A DNA stretch of 64,000 nucleotides from Deinococcus deserti VCD115 (lineage in GTDB: Bacteria > Deinococcota > Deinococci > Deinococcales > Deinococcaceae): contig NC_012526.1 in the NCBI RefSeq assembly GCF_000020685.1, forward strand, positions 1,032,001-1,096,000, read 5' to 3'. How positions within the stretch are numbered: position 1 is the first letter of the stretch; each line of letters opens with the position of its first letter. The notes under the pieces are model-generated. The model was not told the DNA's origin, did not search any database, and saw only the letters and a program-made list of their open reading frames with translations. This document shows positions 49,491-60,856 of the stretch, piece by piece. The position numbers and the translations under genes are program-made.

Positions 49491-51169
49491 CAGTGCAGTC
49501 CCACGCTCCAGCCACGCCTGCCAGCCTGCTCCGGTTGAAAGCCACCGCACTTCGCCATGCCCTCCGGAAAGCACCGCGGGCCGGGCTGCTGGTGGTCACG
49601 TTCCTTGCGGTGCTGCTGGTGTGGGGAGAGGTGTACGGCAGCTGGCGCGCGCTGGTGTTTCTGGCCCGCTTTGGAGATATCGGCACGAATGTGTTCGCCC
49701 GCGTCCTGGAAATCGGCCTGATCACACTGTGCAGCGGCGTGACCTTCAGTGCCACCACGGCGGCCATTCAGACGCTGTATCTCAGCGACGACCTGAACTT
49801 TCTGCTGACCCAGCCGCTGCCGACCTGGCGGGTCTTTGCTCTGAAGGTCTTTGAGACCTTTCTGAATACGGCCGTGGTGCCATTGTGTCTGATCCTGCCG
49901 CTGATCTTGACAGTAGGAGCATTTTTCCAGGCGCCCATCTGGGCCTACCCGGTCATGGCCCTGGCAGCATTCCTGACCTTTGCCGCGCCCGTGGGTCTGG
50001 GTGCCCTGCTGGCGGTGCTGCTCATGCGTGTGGCGCCGGTCGGCCGGGTGCGGGAGGTCAGCACGGCCCTCGGGGTCCTGATCAGTGCCGGGCTGGTGTA
50101 TGCCATTCGTGCCGTGCGTCCCGAGCTGATCGTGCAGCAGGCCCAGGACCCCGAGCGGTTCGAGGCCCTGTTGCGGTCGTTCGCCAGGCCGACAAGTCCG
50201 CTTCTGCCTCCAGCCTGGGCCGCCCAGGGGATCTGGCAGGCTGCCCACGGCACCCTCACCTGGTCCCTGTTGCCTCTGGTGGTGCTAACCGCTGTCCTGC
50301 TGCTGGCCGCCACTCTGCTGGCTACGCGCGCCTATCAGGAGGGCTGGGCACGGGCACTGGACAGCAGCCGGCCTCGACTGGACCCCACTGCCCGCCGTGC
50401 AGGCGCACCTGAGCACCTGTTCAGCCGGTTTGGTGCGGGCGGAAGTCTGGCGTTCAAGGACCTGAGGGTCACGCTGCGCGACCCCACCCAGTGGAGTCAG
50501 CTGCTGGTGGTTGTGGCATTAGGCGGCGTGTATCTGGTCAGTGTGCAGGCGGTGCCCATTCCTGTGCCGCAGTTCCGGGGAATCCTGGGGTATGTGCAGC
50601 TCGCTTTTCAGGGGTTCATCATCGCGGGCGTCGCGGTCCGGCTGGCCTTCCCAGCTGTCAGCACCGAGGCCCGCGCGTACTGGCTGCTGCGTACCGCGCC
50701 GGTCAGCCCACGTCAGATTGTCCTGAGTAAATTTCTGGGCGTGCTGCCGGTCACACTGATCCTGGGACTTGTTATGGCCCTGGTCAGCGCGCGCAGCATG
50801 AACCTTGGGCCGACCCTGCTGCTGCTCAGCGGTCTGGTCAGTGTCAGCAACGCACTGGTGATTACCGCGCTGGGAGTCAGCCTGGGCGCAGCCGCTCCCC
50901 GGTTCGAGGCCGACAACCCCGCCGAGATCGGCGTCAGTCCAGGCGGGCTGGCCTTTATGGGCCTGAGTCTGATGTACTCGGTGCTGTGCCTGCTGCTGCT
51001 TGCAAGGCCCGCTGCCGCCAGCGTTCTCCGTCCGGACCTGTACCCCGGATTTGCCGCGCTGGGTACTCCCGAAGGCGTGCTGGGCCTGCTGGGATTGCTG
51101 CTGGTGACCGCTGCAGGCACCTGGCTGAGCCTGAAATGGGGCTGGGGCCGCCTGGACGCACTGGAGTAA
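49487..51169 (+). CDS. ABC exporter membrane subunit, large
   Basis: A 560-residue permease with about 12 hydrophobic segments and a cytoplasmic loop in the middle (roughly residues 285-340). It resembles the 'putative ABC exporter' membrane proteins that pair with NatA-like ATPases rather than the six-helix ABC-2 permeases. Substrate unknown. It overlaps the ATPase by four bases and ends near a bidirectional terminator. The pairing and lack of a binding protein mark an exporter. Confidence 0.85.
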   Translation: MTVQSHAPATPASLLRLKATALRHALRKAPRAGLLVVTFLAVLLVWGEVYGSWRALVFLARFGDIGTNVFARVLEIGLITLCSGVTFSATTAAIQTLYLSDDLNFLLTQPLPTWRVFALKVFETFLNTAVVPLCLILPLILTVGAFFQAPIWAYPVMALAAFLTFAAPVGLGALLAVLLMRVAPVGRVREVSTALGVLISAGLVYAIRAVRPELIVQQAQDPERFEALLRSFARPTSPLLPPAWAAQGIWQAAHGTLTWSLLPLVVLTAVLLLAATLLATRAYQEGWARALDSSRPRLDPTARRAGAPEHLFSRFGAGGSLAFKDLRVTLRDPTQWSQLLVVVALGGVYLVSVQAVPIPVPQFRGILGYVQLAFQGFIIAGVAVRLAFPAVSTEARAYWLLRTAPVSPRQIVLSKFLGVLPVTLILGLVMALVSARSMNLGPTLLLLSGLVSVSNALVITALGVSLGAAAPRFEADNPAEIGVSPGGLAFMGLSLMYSVLCLLLLARPAAASVLRPDLYPGFAALGTPEGVLGLLGLLLVTAAGTWLSLKWGWGRLDALE

Positions 51170-51197
51170 TCTCACTTAATGTTCCACGGGCATAAAG

Positions 51198-51229
51198 GTG
51201 CAGGCCGGACGCTATTGTCCGGCCTGCAC
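51198..51229. terminator. Bidirectional terminator hairpin
   Basis: GTGCAGGCCGGAC pairs perfectly with GTCCGGCCTGCAC (13-bp stem, loop GCTATT) between the convergent ABC permease and YciI genes. T content is modest on both sides (CTTTATG on the minus strand). Confidence 0.8.
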
Positions 51230-51247
51230 GTTCCGCTGACTTGACGC

Positions 51248-51544
51248 TCAGGGGGTGTGAGCGGCGGCCGCGCCAGCAACCGTGTGCCAGCGGCGGACTT
51301 CCCAGCGGCCGATCAGGCCGTTCAGGACATACGGGTCGGTGCGGGCGAATGTTTCCGCAGCGGCGGGGCTGTCACCCTGAAACAGCAGTACGGCCCCGTC
51401 TGCCGGATCGGCCAGGGCACCGCCCAGCACCAGTTCGCCGCGCTCTGTGGCAGCCTGGGCGTGCGCGAGGTGCATTCCACGCAGTGTTTCGCGGCGCGTG
51501 ACGTAATCTGGCACGAGGTCACGGTAGAACAGCAGGTAATGCAC
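51248..51544 (-). CDS. YciI family protein
   Basis: A 98-residue dimeric ferredoxin-like fold protein. It begins MHYLLFYRDL and includes the conserved HLAHAQAATERGELVLGGAL, with His as the presumed active-site residue, and a DPYVLNGL motif near the C-terminus. YciI proteins resemble muconolactone isomerases and dehydrochlorinases, but most have no known role. It lies two bases downstream of the saccharopine-dehydrogenase-family gene on the same strand, so they are almost certainly co-transcribed. Confidence 0.85.
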   Translation of the reverse strand: MHYLLFYRDLVPDYVTRRETLRGMHLAHAQAATERGELVLGGALADPADGAVLLFQGDSPAAAETFARTDPYVLNGLIGRWEVRRWHTVAGAAAAHTP

Positions 51545-51546
51545 GC

Positions 51547-52764
51547 TCAGTCCTTGACCAGTTCGATTCCGGCGAGCTCGTCCACCGGCAGCCCCCAGGT
51601 GTTCATGGCTTCGATAAAGGGATCGGGGTCAAGCTGCTCGACGTTCCATACGCCAGGCTTCATCCAGACTCCCTTCAGCATCAGCATGGCGCCGATCATG
51701 GCGGGCACGCCTGTCGTGTAGCTCACGCCCTGGGCCTGCACCTCGCGGTAGCACTCGGCGTGATCCTTGACGTTGTAGACAAAGTGCACTTTCGGCTGGC
51801 CGTCCTTGCCGATGCCCTTGGCCTGCACGCCGATGCAGGTCTGGCCGGTGTAGTTCTCGGCCAGCGACTCGGGCGCGGGCAGCACGGCCTTGAGGAACTC
51901 GATCGGCGCAATCTTCTGCCCACGGAAGTCGATCGGCTCGATGGACGTCATGCCGATCCCCTCAAGCACATTGAGGTGCTTGATGTACGCTTCACCGAAG
52001 GTCATCCAGAAACGCGCGCGCTTGATGGTCGGGAAGTGCTTGACCAGCGATTCGAGTTCCTCGTGGTACAGGACAAAGCTTTTGCGCGTGGCAACCTTGG
52101 GATAGTAGATGTCCTGAGAAATTTCGAGCGGCTGGGTTTCGACCCACTGGCCGTTTTCCCAGTAGCGGCCGTTGGCGGTGATCTCGCGGATGTTGATTTC
52201 GGGGTTGAAGTTGGTGGCGAAGGCCTTGCCGTGGCTGCCGTTGTTGCAGTCCACGATGTCCAGGTAGTGAATCTCCTGGAAGTGATGCTTGGCGTGGTAG
52301 GCGGTAAACGCCTGCGTGGCGCCCGGGTCGAAGCCGCAGCCCAGCAGCGCCATCAGGCCCTTTTCCTGGAAGCGGTCCTGGTAGGCCCACTGCCAGGAGT
52401 ACTCGAACTTGGCGACTTCCTTGGGCTCGTAGTTGGCGGTGTCCAGGTAATGCACGCCGGTTTCCAGGCAGGCGTCCATGATGGTCAGGTCCTGGTAGGG
52501 CAGGGCCACATTGATGACCATGACCGGACCGAAGCCACGGATCAGCTCGACCAGTTCCGGCACGTTGTCGGCATCTACCGTGGCGGTGCTGAATACGGTT
52601 TTGCTGCCGGGCATGTGCTGCGCGATTTCTGCGACGATCTTGTCGGCCTTGCTGACCGTCCGGGTGGCGATCAGCACTTCGCTGAACACCGTGTCGTTCT
52701 GGGCGCACTTCTTGGCCACGACGTTGGCCACGCCGCCCGCTCCGATAATGATGACCTTGCTCAT
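51547..52764 (-). CDS. Saccharopine dehydrogenase family enzyme, probably carboxynorspermidine synthase
   Basis: A 405-residue NAD(P)H-dependent reductase. The N-terminal IIIGAGGVANVVAKKCAQN fingerprint and the total length of about 400 match carboxynorspermidine (carboxyspermidine) dehydrogenase, which condenses a diamine with aspartate semialdehyde in the alternative polyamine pathway. Saccharopine dehydrogenase is the other possibility. Conserved blocks include INVALPYQDLTIMDACLETG, YLDTANYEP and LGCGFDPGATQAFTAYHA. The start at 52764 lies seven bases after TAGACT; the frame to 52815 is rejected. The decarboxylase of this pathway is not in the window. Confidence 0.85.
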   Translation of the reverse strand: MSKVIIIGAGGVANVVAKKCAQNDTVFSEVLIATRTVSKADKIVAEIAQHMPGSKTVFSTATVDADNVPELVELIRGFGPVMVINVALPYQDLTIMDACLETGVHYLDTANYEPKEVAKFEYSWQWAYQDRFQEKGLMALLGCGFDPGATQAFTAYHAKHHFQEIHYLDIVDCNNGSHGKAFATNFNPEINIREITANGRYWENGQWVETQPLEISQDIYYPKVATRKSFVLYHEELESLVKHFPTIKRARFWMTFGEAYIKHLNVLEGIGMTSIEPIDFRGQKIAPIEFLKAVLPAPESLAENYTGQTCIGVQAKGIGKDGQPKVHFVYNVKDHAECYREVQAQGVSYTTGVPAMIGAMLMLKGVWMKPGVWNVEQLDPDPFIEAMNTWGLPVDELAGIELVKD

Positions 52765-52832
52765 GGCAGGCAGTCTACCCGACGGGACTTTCCTGCCCGG
52801 GTTCCGGCCATTCAAGGCGCTAGCCTGCGCTC

Positions 52833-53183
52833 ATGAGCAAGCCCTCCGGCGTTCCCCAGCCACGCGTCGTCACCCCCGAGGAGCGTAGCCGGGCCATGCG
52901 CACCTTCATGTGGATCGTGGTGGGCTTTGTCGCAGCCATCGGCATCCTGGTGGCCACCCTGAGCGTCATGGGCCGGGGGATGCGCGATTACGGTCAGGCT
53001 GCGGCCCGCGCCGTGCAGGCGACCCGGCCGGCACCCGGCACCAACTTCACCCGTCCCTGTGCCGACGTGTTAAATAAGCCAATGCCGGGCGGCGTCGTGT
53101 CGTGCATGGTGATGGTCAAGAACGGACAGGTCACGGCCCTGCTGAAGGTCGAGGGCGACAAGCAGTACCGGGTCAAGCCGTGA
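52833..53183 (+). CDS. Small single-pass membrane protein of unknown function
   Basis: A 116-residue protein with a basic cytoplasmic N-terminus, one hydrophobic helix (about residues 25-46, FMWIVVGFVAAIGILVATL) and an extracytoplasmic part with two Cys residues (RPCADVL, VSCMVM). No family recognised. The ATG lies six bases after TAGCCT, and the promoter region is divergent with the dehydrogenase at 52764. The stop overlaps the GTG of the following DinB-fold gene (GTGA), so they form an operon. Confidence 0.7.
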   Translation: MSKPSGVPQPRVVTPEERSRAMRTFMWIVVGFVAAIGILVATLSVMGRGMRDYGQAAARAVQATRPAPGTNFTRPCADVLNKPMPGGVVSCMVMVKNGQVTALLKVEGDKQYRVKP

Positions 53184-53761
53184 AGGCTGTTGCCGAGCTC
53201 TACCTGAGCGATGTCCGTGAGCGGATGGCGGAAGTCAGGCGCCTGGGTGACCGCGCGCTGAGCCAGTTGGACGATGCCGGCTGGCACCGGTCCCTGGCCG
53301 GCGGAGGCAACTCGGCAGCGGTGCTTGTCCAGCATCTGTCCGGCAATATGCATGCCCGCTGGGGAGGCCTGCGCGGAGGGTACCGCCCGGATTATGAGGG
53401 CGAGCCAGCCAGCCGGGACCGGGACTCGGAGTTCGAGGAAAGCGGGCTGGCTCCAGCCGAGCTGCAGGCCCGCTGGGACGACGGCTGGGCCGTCTTTCTG
53501 GACACCCTGGACCACCTGACTCCGGAGGACCTGACGCGCACGTTGACGATCCGTGGTGAACCGCACACCGTGCTTTCGGCCGTTCAGCGGCAGGTGGCGC
53601 ACTACAGCGGGCATGTCTACCAGCTGGTGCTGATCGTCAAGACCCTGCGCGGCGACCAGTGGCAGACGCTCAGCATTCCACGGGGCCAGTCTGTGGCGTA
53701 TATCACTCAGATGCATGCCGCTCAGGCGGCTGCCCTGCCAGACTCCGACGAGCAGCGCTAG
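53180..53761 (+). CDS. DinB-fold DUF1572 family protein
   Basis: A 193-residue four-helix-bundle protein of the DinB/YfiT superfamily, DUF1572 branch. The metal-binding His residues appear in LVQHLSGNMHAR and QVAHYSGHVYQLV (about residues 51 and 141-145). DinB proteins are nickel/zinc-dependent transferases using thiols such as bacillithiol, which Deinococcus makes; a thiol-S-transferase role is therefore plausible. The start is the GTG at 53180, overlapping the upstream gene's stop. Confidence 0.85.
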   Translation: MKAVAELYLSDVRERMAEVRRLGDRALSQLDDAGWHRSLAGGGNSAAVLVQHLSGNMHARWGGLRGGYRPDYEGEPASRDRDSEFEESGLAPAELQARWDDGWAVFLDTLDHLTPEDLTRTLTIRGEPHTVLSAVQRQVAHYSGHVYQLVLIVKTLRGDQWQTLSIPRGQSVAYITQMHAAQAAALPDSDEQR

Positions 53762-53806
53762 ACCGGTATCAGCCTCCAGGGTATGTGGGCGGATAGCCTT
53801 GCGGGT

Positions 53807-55147
53807 ATGAACGAGGGCGCCCTGCTGGATCACCTGACCCTTCCAGAACAGTTTGACGTGGTGGTGCACCCCGTGCGCGAACTGCGCGGAGACGTGCGGG
53901 CTCAGCCCAGCAAGAACTACACCACCCGTTACCTGCTGGCCGCTGCCCTGGCCGAAGGAGAGACCCGGGTGGTCGGGGTGGCGACCAGCGAGGACGCTCA
54001 CGCCATGCTGCGCTGCCTGACGGACTGGGGAGCGGGCATCGAGCACATCGGGGACGATGTGGTGATCCGCGGGTTCGGGGCAGCGCCCCGCGCGGGCGTC
54101 ACCCTCAACCCAGGCAATGCGGGCGCCGTGGCGCGCTTCCTGATGGGAGTCGCGGCCCTGACCCGTGACACCACCCTTGTGACCGACCACCCTGACTCCC
54201 TGGGACGCCGGCCTCAGGGGGACCTGCTCGAAGCCCTGGAGCGCCTGGGTGCCCGCGTGAGCAGCAACGAAGGCCGCCTGCCCGTCACCATTTCTGGCCC
54301 GGTGCGCGGCGGCGTGGTCGAGGTCAGTGCCGAGCGCAGCAGCCAGTACGCCAGCGCCCTGATGTTCCTGGCGCCGCTGCTGCCCGGCGGACTGGACCTG
54401 CGCCTCACCGGACAGATCAAAAGCCACGCGCCGCTGCGTCAGACGCTCGATACCCTGGCGGCCTTCGGGATACGTGCCAGCGCCAGCGACGACCTGAGCC
54501 GCGTGCAGATTCCCGGAGGGCAGCGCTACCAGCCCGGCCGGGTTTTGGTGCCGGGCGACTACCCCGGTTCGGCTGCGCTGCTGGCCGCCGCGGCGCTCCT
54601 TCCTGGCGAGGTCCGGCTGTCGAACCTGCGGGAGAACGACCTGCAGGGAGAACGGGAAGCCGTGGATGTCCTGCGTGAGATGGGCGCGGACATTCACCGC
54701 GAAGGTGACACGCTGATTGTTCGGGGAGGCCAGACCCTGCGGGCCGTGAACCGCGACGGCGACGGATTTACCGACGCGGTGCAGGCCCTGACGGCGGCGG
54801 CGGCGCTGGCTGAAGGAACCACCACCTGGCACAACGTCTATACCCTGCGCCTCAAGGAATGCGACCGCATTTCCGACACCCGCCGGGAACTTGAGCGCCT
54901 GGGCCTTCAGGCCCGCGAGACCGAAGACAGCCTCAGCGTGACGGGCGCAGCTCAGATTGCCGGCGGAGTCACGGCCGACGGGCACGGCGACCACCGCATG
55001 ATCATGCTGCTGACCCTGCTGGGCCTGCGCGCTGAGGCGCCCGTCCGGATTACCGGCGCGCATCACATCCGCAAGAGCTACCCGCAGTTCTTTGCGCATC
55101 TGCACTCGCTGGGCGCCCGGTTTGACTTCGTGGAACGGGACACTTGA
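53807..55147 (+). CDS. aroA: 3-phosphoshikimate 1-carboxyvinyltransferase (EPSP synthase), divergent
   Basis: Sixth step of the shikimate pathway: shikimate-3-P plus PEP to EPSP. The 446 residues retain the key groups: Lys in QPSKNYTTRYLL, the phosphate-binding NPGNAGAVARFLMG, SSQYASALMFL, Asp in DGFTDAVQALT, the KECDRISDT acid/Arg pair, GHGDHRM and IRKSYPQF. The glyphosate-site loop differs from the usual LGNAGTAMRP (Thr to Ala, and Phe after the Arg in place of Pro). The ATG lies seven bases after TAGCCT. Aromatic synthesis links it functionally, though not physically, to the trp operon 6 kb away. Confidence 0.92.
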   Translation: MNEGALLDHLTLPEQFDVVVHPVRELRGDVRAQPSKNYTTRYLLAAALAEGETRVVGVATSEDAHAMLRCLTDWGAGIEHIGDDVVIRGFGAAPRAGVTLNPGNAGAVARFLMGVAALTRDTTLVTDHPDSLGRRPQGDLLEALERLGARVSSNEGRLPVTISGPVRGGVVEVSAERSSQYASALMFLAPLLPGGLDLRLTGQIKSHAPLRQTLDTLAAFGIRASASDDLSRVQIPGGQRYQPGRVLVPGDYPGSAALLAAAALLPGEVRLSNLRENDLQGEREAVDVLREMGADIHREGDTLIVRGGQTLRAVNRDGDGFTDAVQALTAAAALAEGTTTWHNVYTLRLKECDRISDTRRELERLGLQARETEDSLSVTGAAQIAGGVTADGHGDHRMIMLLTLLGLRAEAPVRITGAHHIRKSYPQFFAHLHSLGARFDFVERDT

Positions 55148-55166
55148 GAGACTCGTACCCCTGGGT

Positions 55167-55409
55167 ATGTTTCCGCCCCACGATGCGCCGCTGACCGCAC
55201 ATCAGCGGCTTCTCCTTCTGATCTGCACCCTGATGTTCCCGCCGCTGCTGCTGATGCACGCTGCACTTGCCGTGTGGTTTCAGGACTCGTTTCCGCAGCG
55301 TGCCAGGAGTTTTGCCTGGGTCGGTCTGACCTTCCTGCAGGGTTTAGCTGTGATCGTGGTGCTCACAGGCGCAATGGCGTTCATTTTTCAGGCGCTTCGC
55401 GGCTTCTGA
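55167..55409 (+). CDS. Small two-helix membrane protein
   Basis: An 80-residue protein with hydrophobic segments at about residues 15-36 and 52-76 and no recognised domain. The ATG lies five bases after TACCCC, close to but not matching the usual element. It follows aroA by 20 bases in the same direction. A conserved but uncharacterised envelope protein is the best description. Confidence 0.55.
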   Translation: MFPPHDAPLTAHQRLLLLICTLMFPPLLLMHAALAVWFQDSFPQRARSFAWVGLTFLQGLAVIVVLTGAMAFIFQALRGF

Positions 55410-55501
55410 ACTCGCAGCAGCTTCTGCGCATTTCTGACATGATTATTGACAGCGCTGGCTTACACTCGCGGCATTCACGCCGCAGACAGGGAGGCTACCG
55501 T

Positions 55502-55783
55502 ATGACCCAGTACACCAACCCGGACCTGATTGGAGATTCACCCGCCTGGATGAGCTTTATCTGGATCGCGTTCACCGTGAGCATGACGCTTATGCTGGTT
55601 GGCATCTATTACCTGCCGGTGGACTGGTGGATTCGTGGTTACCTGTACATGGGCACCTTGTTCCTGACGGCCAGCACCCTGACGCTCAGCAAGTCGCTGC
55701 GCGACCGCCATGAGTACGAACGTATGGTCAACCGTGTCAAAACAGCCCGCACGGAGCAGGTTCTGAACAAATACGAGAGTTGA
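55502..55783 (+). CDS. YiaA/YiaB two-helix family inner membrane protein
   Basis: A 93-residue protein with the YiaAB pattern: DSPAWMSFIWIAFTVSM, then GIYYLP, a second helix with GYLYMGTLFLTASTLTLSKSLRDRHE and a basic coiled tail. Two membrane helices are predicted. The function is unknown in any organism, though the family is linked to starvation and stress expression. AGGGAGG lies seven bases before the ATG, giving a conventional ribosome-binding site. It is followed closely by the PQQ-dehydrogenase-like gene. Confidence 0.85.
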   Translation: MTQYTNPDLIGDSPAWMSFIWIAFTVSMTLMLVGIYYLPVDWWIRGYLYMGTLFLTASTLTLSKSLRDRHEYERMVNRVKTARTEQVLNKYES

Positions 55784-55851
55784 GGCCCCGCAGCCTGTCT
55801 CTTTACCGGCCTGGACGCCTGTTCTCACCCCCGGACGCTGAAATGGGGGAC

Positions 55852-56943
55852 ATGTTAAGAGTCCTGCTGATTGCTGCGCTGGCCCTGGGTCCTGCTGTTC
55901 CTGCTGGTGCTCAGGCGCCGGCGCTCAAACTTCCTGCTGGCTTCACCGCGACCACCTATGCCGAAGGCTTCGAGAAACCACGCTTCATGGTGGTTGCCAG
56001 CAATGGCGATGTGCTGCTCAGCGACACTTCGGCTGGCCTCGTGTACCTGCTGCCGGACCGCAACAGCGATGGCCGCGCCGACAGCCGCCTGGTTTATGCC
56101 CGGGGGCTCAATCAACCGCACGGGCTGGCCATCCGTGGAGGCTACCTGTACGTGGCGAATACGGACAGTGTGGTGCGCTTTGCCTATAAGGCCGGGGACC
56201 GTCAGGCCAGCGGCGCGCCACAGAAGGTGGTCAGTCTGCCAGGAGGTGGGGGCCATTCCACCCGGACCATCGAATTCGGCCCCGACGGCCGGATGTACGT
56301 CTCGGTGGGCAGCACCTGCAATGTCTGCGAGGAAGAGGACCCTAAGCGCGCCGCCGTATGGGTGTATGACTCCGACGGCAAAAACGGCAGACCCTACGCC
56401 ACCGGCCTGCGCAACGCCGTGGGGCTGGAGTGGTTCGGCGGGCAGCTTTTCGCCACAAACAACGGCCGCGACCAGCTGGGAGACGATATTCCGCCGGAAA
56501 GCTTCTTCAAGCTGCGCGCCGGCGGCTTTTACGGTTGGCCGTACTGCTACACCGTTCGCGCTGGGCAGGCTCAGGTCTGGGACAGGGACTTCGGGCGCAA
56601 GACCGCCTCCACTTGCAAGACCGCCGTCCCTGCCTTTGCCCTGACGACTGCCCACTCCGCACCGCTGGGCCTGGCGTTCTATACAGGAAAAACCTTTCCA
56701 GCAGCCTACCGGGGCCAGATGTTCGCGGCGCTTCACGGCAGCTGGAACCGGTCGGAAAAGAGCGGGTACAAGGTGGTAGCCGTGGACCCGAAGACCGGTA
56801 AGGTCACCGATTTCCTGACCGGGTTCCTGCGCGGCGAGCAGGTCAGCGGGCGTCCGGTGGATCTGGCTGTGGCGCGCGACGGGGCTCTGCTGCTCAGCGA
56901 CGACGGGGCCGGTAAAGTCTGGCGCATTCAGTACGGTAAGTAG
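55852..56943 (+). CDS. Secreted PQQ-dependent sugar (sorbosone/glucose) dehydrogenase-like beta-propeller
   Basis: A 363-residue exported protein. Signal peptide about residues 1-22 (ending AGAQA), then a six-bladed beta-propeller of the soluble glucose/sorbosone dehydrogenase type: ARGLNQPHGLAIRGGYLYVAN, GGHSTRTIEFGPDGRMYVSVGS (split), RNAVGLEW, NNGRDQLGDDIPPE and FAALHGSWNRSEKSGYKV. The last two are family signatures with calcium- and PQQ-binding residues. No PQQ synthesis genes are in view. The start at 55852 has GGGGG upstream and gives a good signal peptide; the in-frame ATG at 55843 is possible. Confidence 0.88.
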   Translation: MLRVLLIAALALGPAVPAGAQAPALKLPAGFTATTYAEGFEKPRFMVVASNGDVLLSDTSAGLVYLLPDRNSDGRADSRLVYARGLNQPHGLAIRGGYLYVANTDSVVRFAYKAGDRQASGAPQKVVSLPGGGGHSTRTIEFGPDGRMYVSVGSTCNVCEEEDPKRAAVWVYDSDGKNGRPYATGLRNAVGLEWFGGQLFATNNGRDQLGDDIPPESFFKLRAGGFYGWPYCYTVRAGQAQVWDRDFGRKTASTCKTAVPAFALTTAHSAPLGLAFYTGKTFPAAYRGQMFAALHGSWNRSEKSGYKVVAVDPKTGKVTDFLTGFLRGEQVSGRPVDLAVARDGALLLSDDGAGKVWRIQYGK

Positions 56944-57037
56944 GGTCAGGCTTGGGGTTGACCTTTCGCCAGACGCTGCCTGGTCCGGAGCTGGCGAGGT
57001 CTCACCTTGTGCACGGGCAAGTTTTGCTCAGGCGCGG

Positions 57038-57043
57038 TATCCT
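57038..57043 (+). promoter_or_regulatory. -10 element for the helicase uORF
   Basis: TATCCT lies seven bases before the GTG at 57051, the same geometry seen at many leaderless genes in the window. It would make the 15-codon uORF the first codons of the helicase mRNA. Confidence 0.6.
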
Positions 57044-57050
57044 TGAGAGC

Positions 57051-57094
57051 GTGTTTGTTCCTGACGTGCCGCGTCCTCACGGTCAGGTGAGGGT

Positions 57095-57098
<4 letters not shown>
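57051..57098 (+). CDS. Leaderless 15-codon uORF upstream of the SNF2 helicase
   Basis: GTG at 57051 opens a 15-codon frame (MFVPDVPRPHGQVRV) that ends in TGA at 57096-57098. That stop overlaps the helicase's TTG start (57095-57097) as TTGA. A TATCCT element ends seven bases before the GTG, so the mRNA should begin at this codon. The helicase's own start is a rare TTG with only a weak purine stretch close by, so its translation probably depends on ribosomes finishing the uORF. The peptide has no recognisable function; coupling, rather than the peptide, is the likely role. Confidence 0.6.
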
Positions 57099-60493
<3,395 letters not shown>

Positions 60494-60691
60494 GGGCGCA
60501 GGTCTGCGGGACAGTGGCCAGCCGAGTCGTTTCGGCACTTTCGCCTCCGCACGGTCAGCTGTGAGGCACTCTCCACAGGCGACGCCGGATTCTCTCATGG
60601 ACACCCTGTCTGACAGCTCACAAGCCAGAGTTCCAGGGGGGCAGTTCTGATGGGGCTCAGGGTGGATGCACCGCAGCAGCTAGACCGGTCT

Positions 60692-60720
60692 TGAGTGTTT
60701 CCTGGGCTGCGCGCTATTCT
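60692..60720 (+). promoter_or_regulatory. trp operon promoter
   Basis: TTGAGT (60692-60697) and TATTCT (60715-60720) are separated by 17 bases, a good sigma-70-type promoter. The predicted start site is at the ATG of the leader peptide, seven bases beyond the -10, so the leader peptide mRNA would be leaderless. Confidence 0.8.
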
Positions 60721-60727
60721 CGCCAGG

Positions 60728-60775
60728 ATGACCGTGTATGGCGCGTGGTGGTGGCCCAGCTTCGCCTGGGAGTGA
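60728..60775 (+). CDS. trpL: trp operon leader peptide (attenuation control)
   Basis: A 15-codon frame MTVYGAWWWPSFAWE contains four Trp codons, three of them consecutive (TGG TGG TGG at 60746-60754), the hallmark of ribosome-mediated attenuation. It begins seven bases after TATTCT and has no ribosome-binding site, so translation would start at the very 5' end. Ribosome stalling at the Trp run would cover CCCAG (60755-60759) and free CCTGGG (60765-60770) to form the antiterminator. Finishing to the TGA (60773-60775) would let the terminator form. The gene is too short for ordinary gene callers. Confidence 0.92.
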   Translation: MTVYGAWWWPSFAWE

Positions 60776-60799
60776 CGCGCTGTTTTTGTTTGATTGCAC

Positions 60800-60838
60800 G
60801 CGCCCAGGTGGTTTCCAGACCACCGGGCGCTTTTTCTT
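60800..60838 (+). terminator. trp attenuator terminator
   Basis: GCGCCC-A-GGTGGT pairs with ACCACC-GGGCGC (12 bp with one bulged A, loop TTCCAG), followed by TTTTTCTT. Its left arm contains CCCAGGTG (60803-60810), which can instead pair with CGCCTGGG (60763-60770) inside the leader peptide region. The terminator and antiterminator are therefore mutually exclusive. The same CTGGG can also pair with CCCAG at 60755-60759, giving the pause hairpin. Confidence 0.92.
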
Positions 60839-60856
60839 GTTCCATACGGGAGCCGC

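Noticed and set aside
52994..55105. A 703-codon frame antisense to the DinB-fold gene and aroA
   Set aside because: It crosses three good genes and its translation lacks any recognisable motif.
55446..55466. TTGACA followed by TACACT upstream of the YiaA gene
   Set aside because: Both hexamers look good but only nine bases separate them, too short for a sigma-70 promoter; TACACT alone may still function as a -10.
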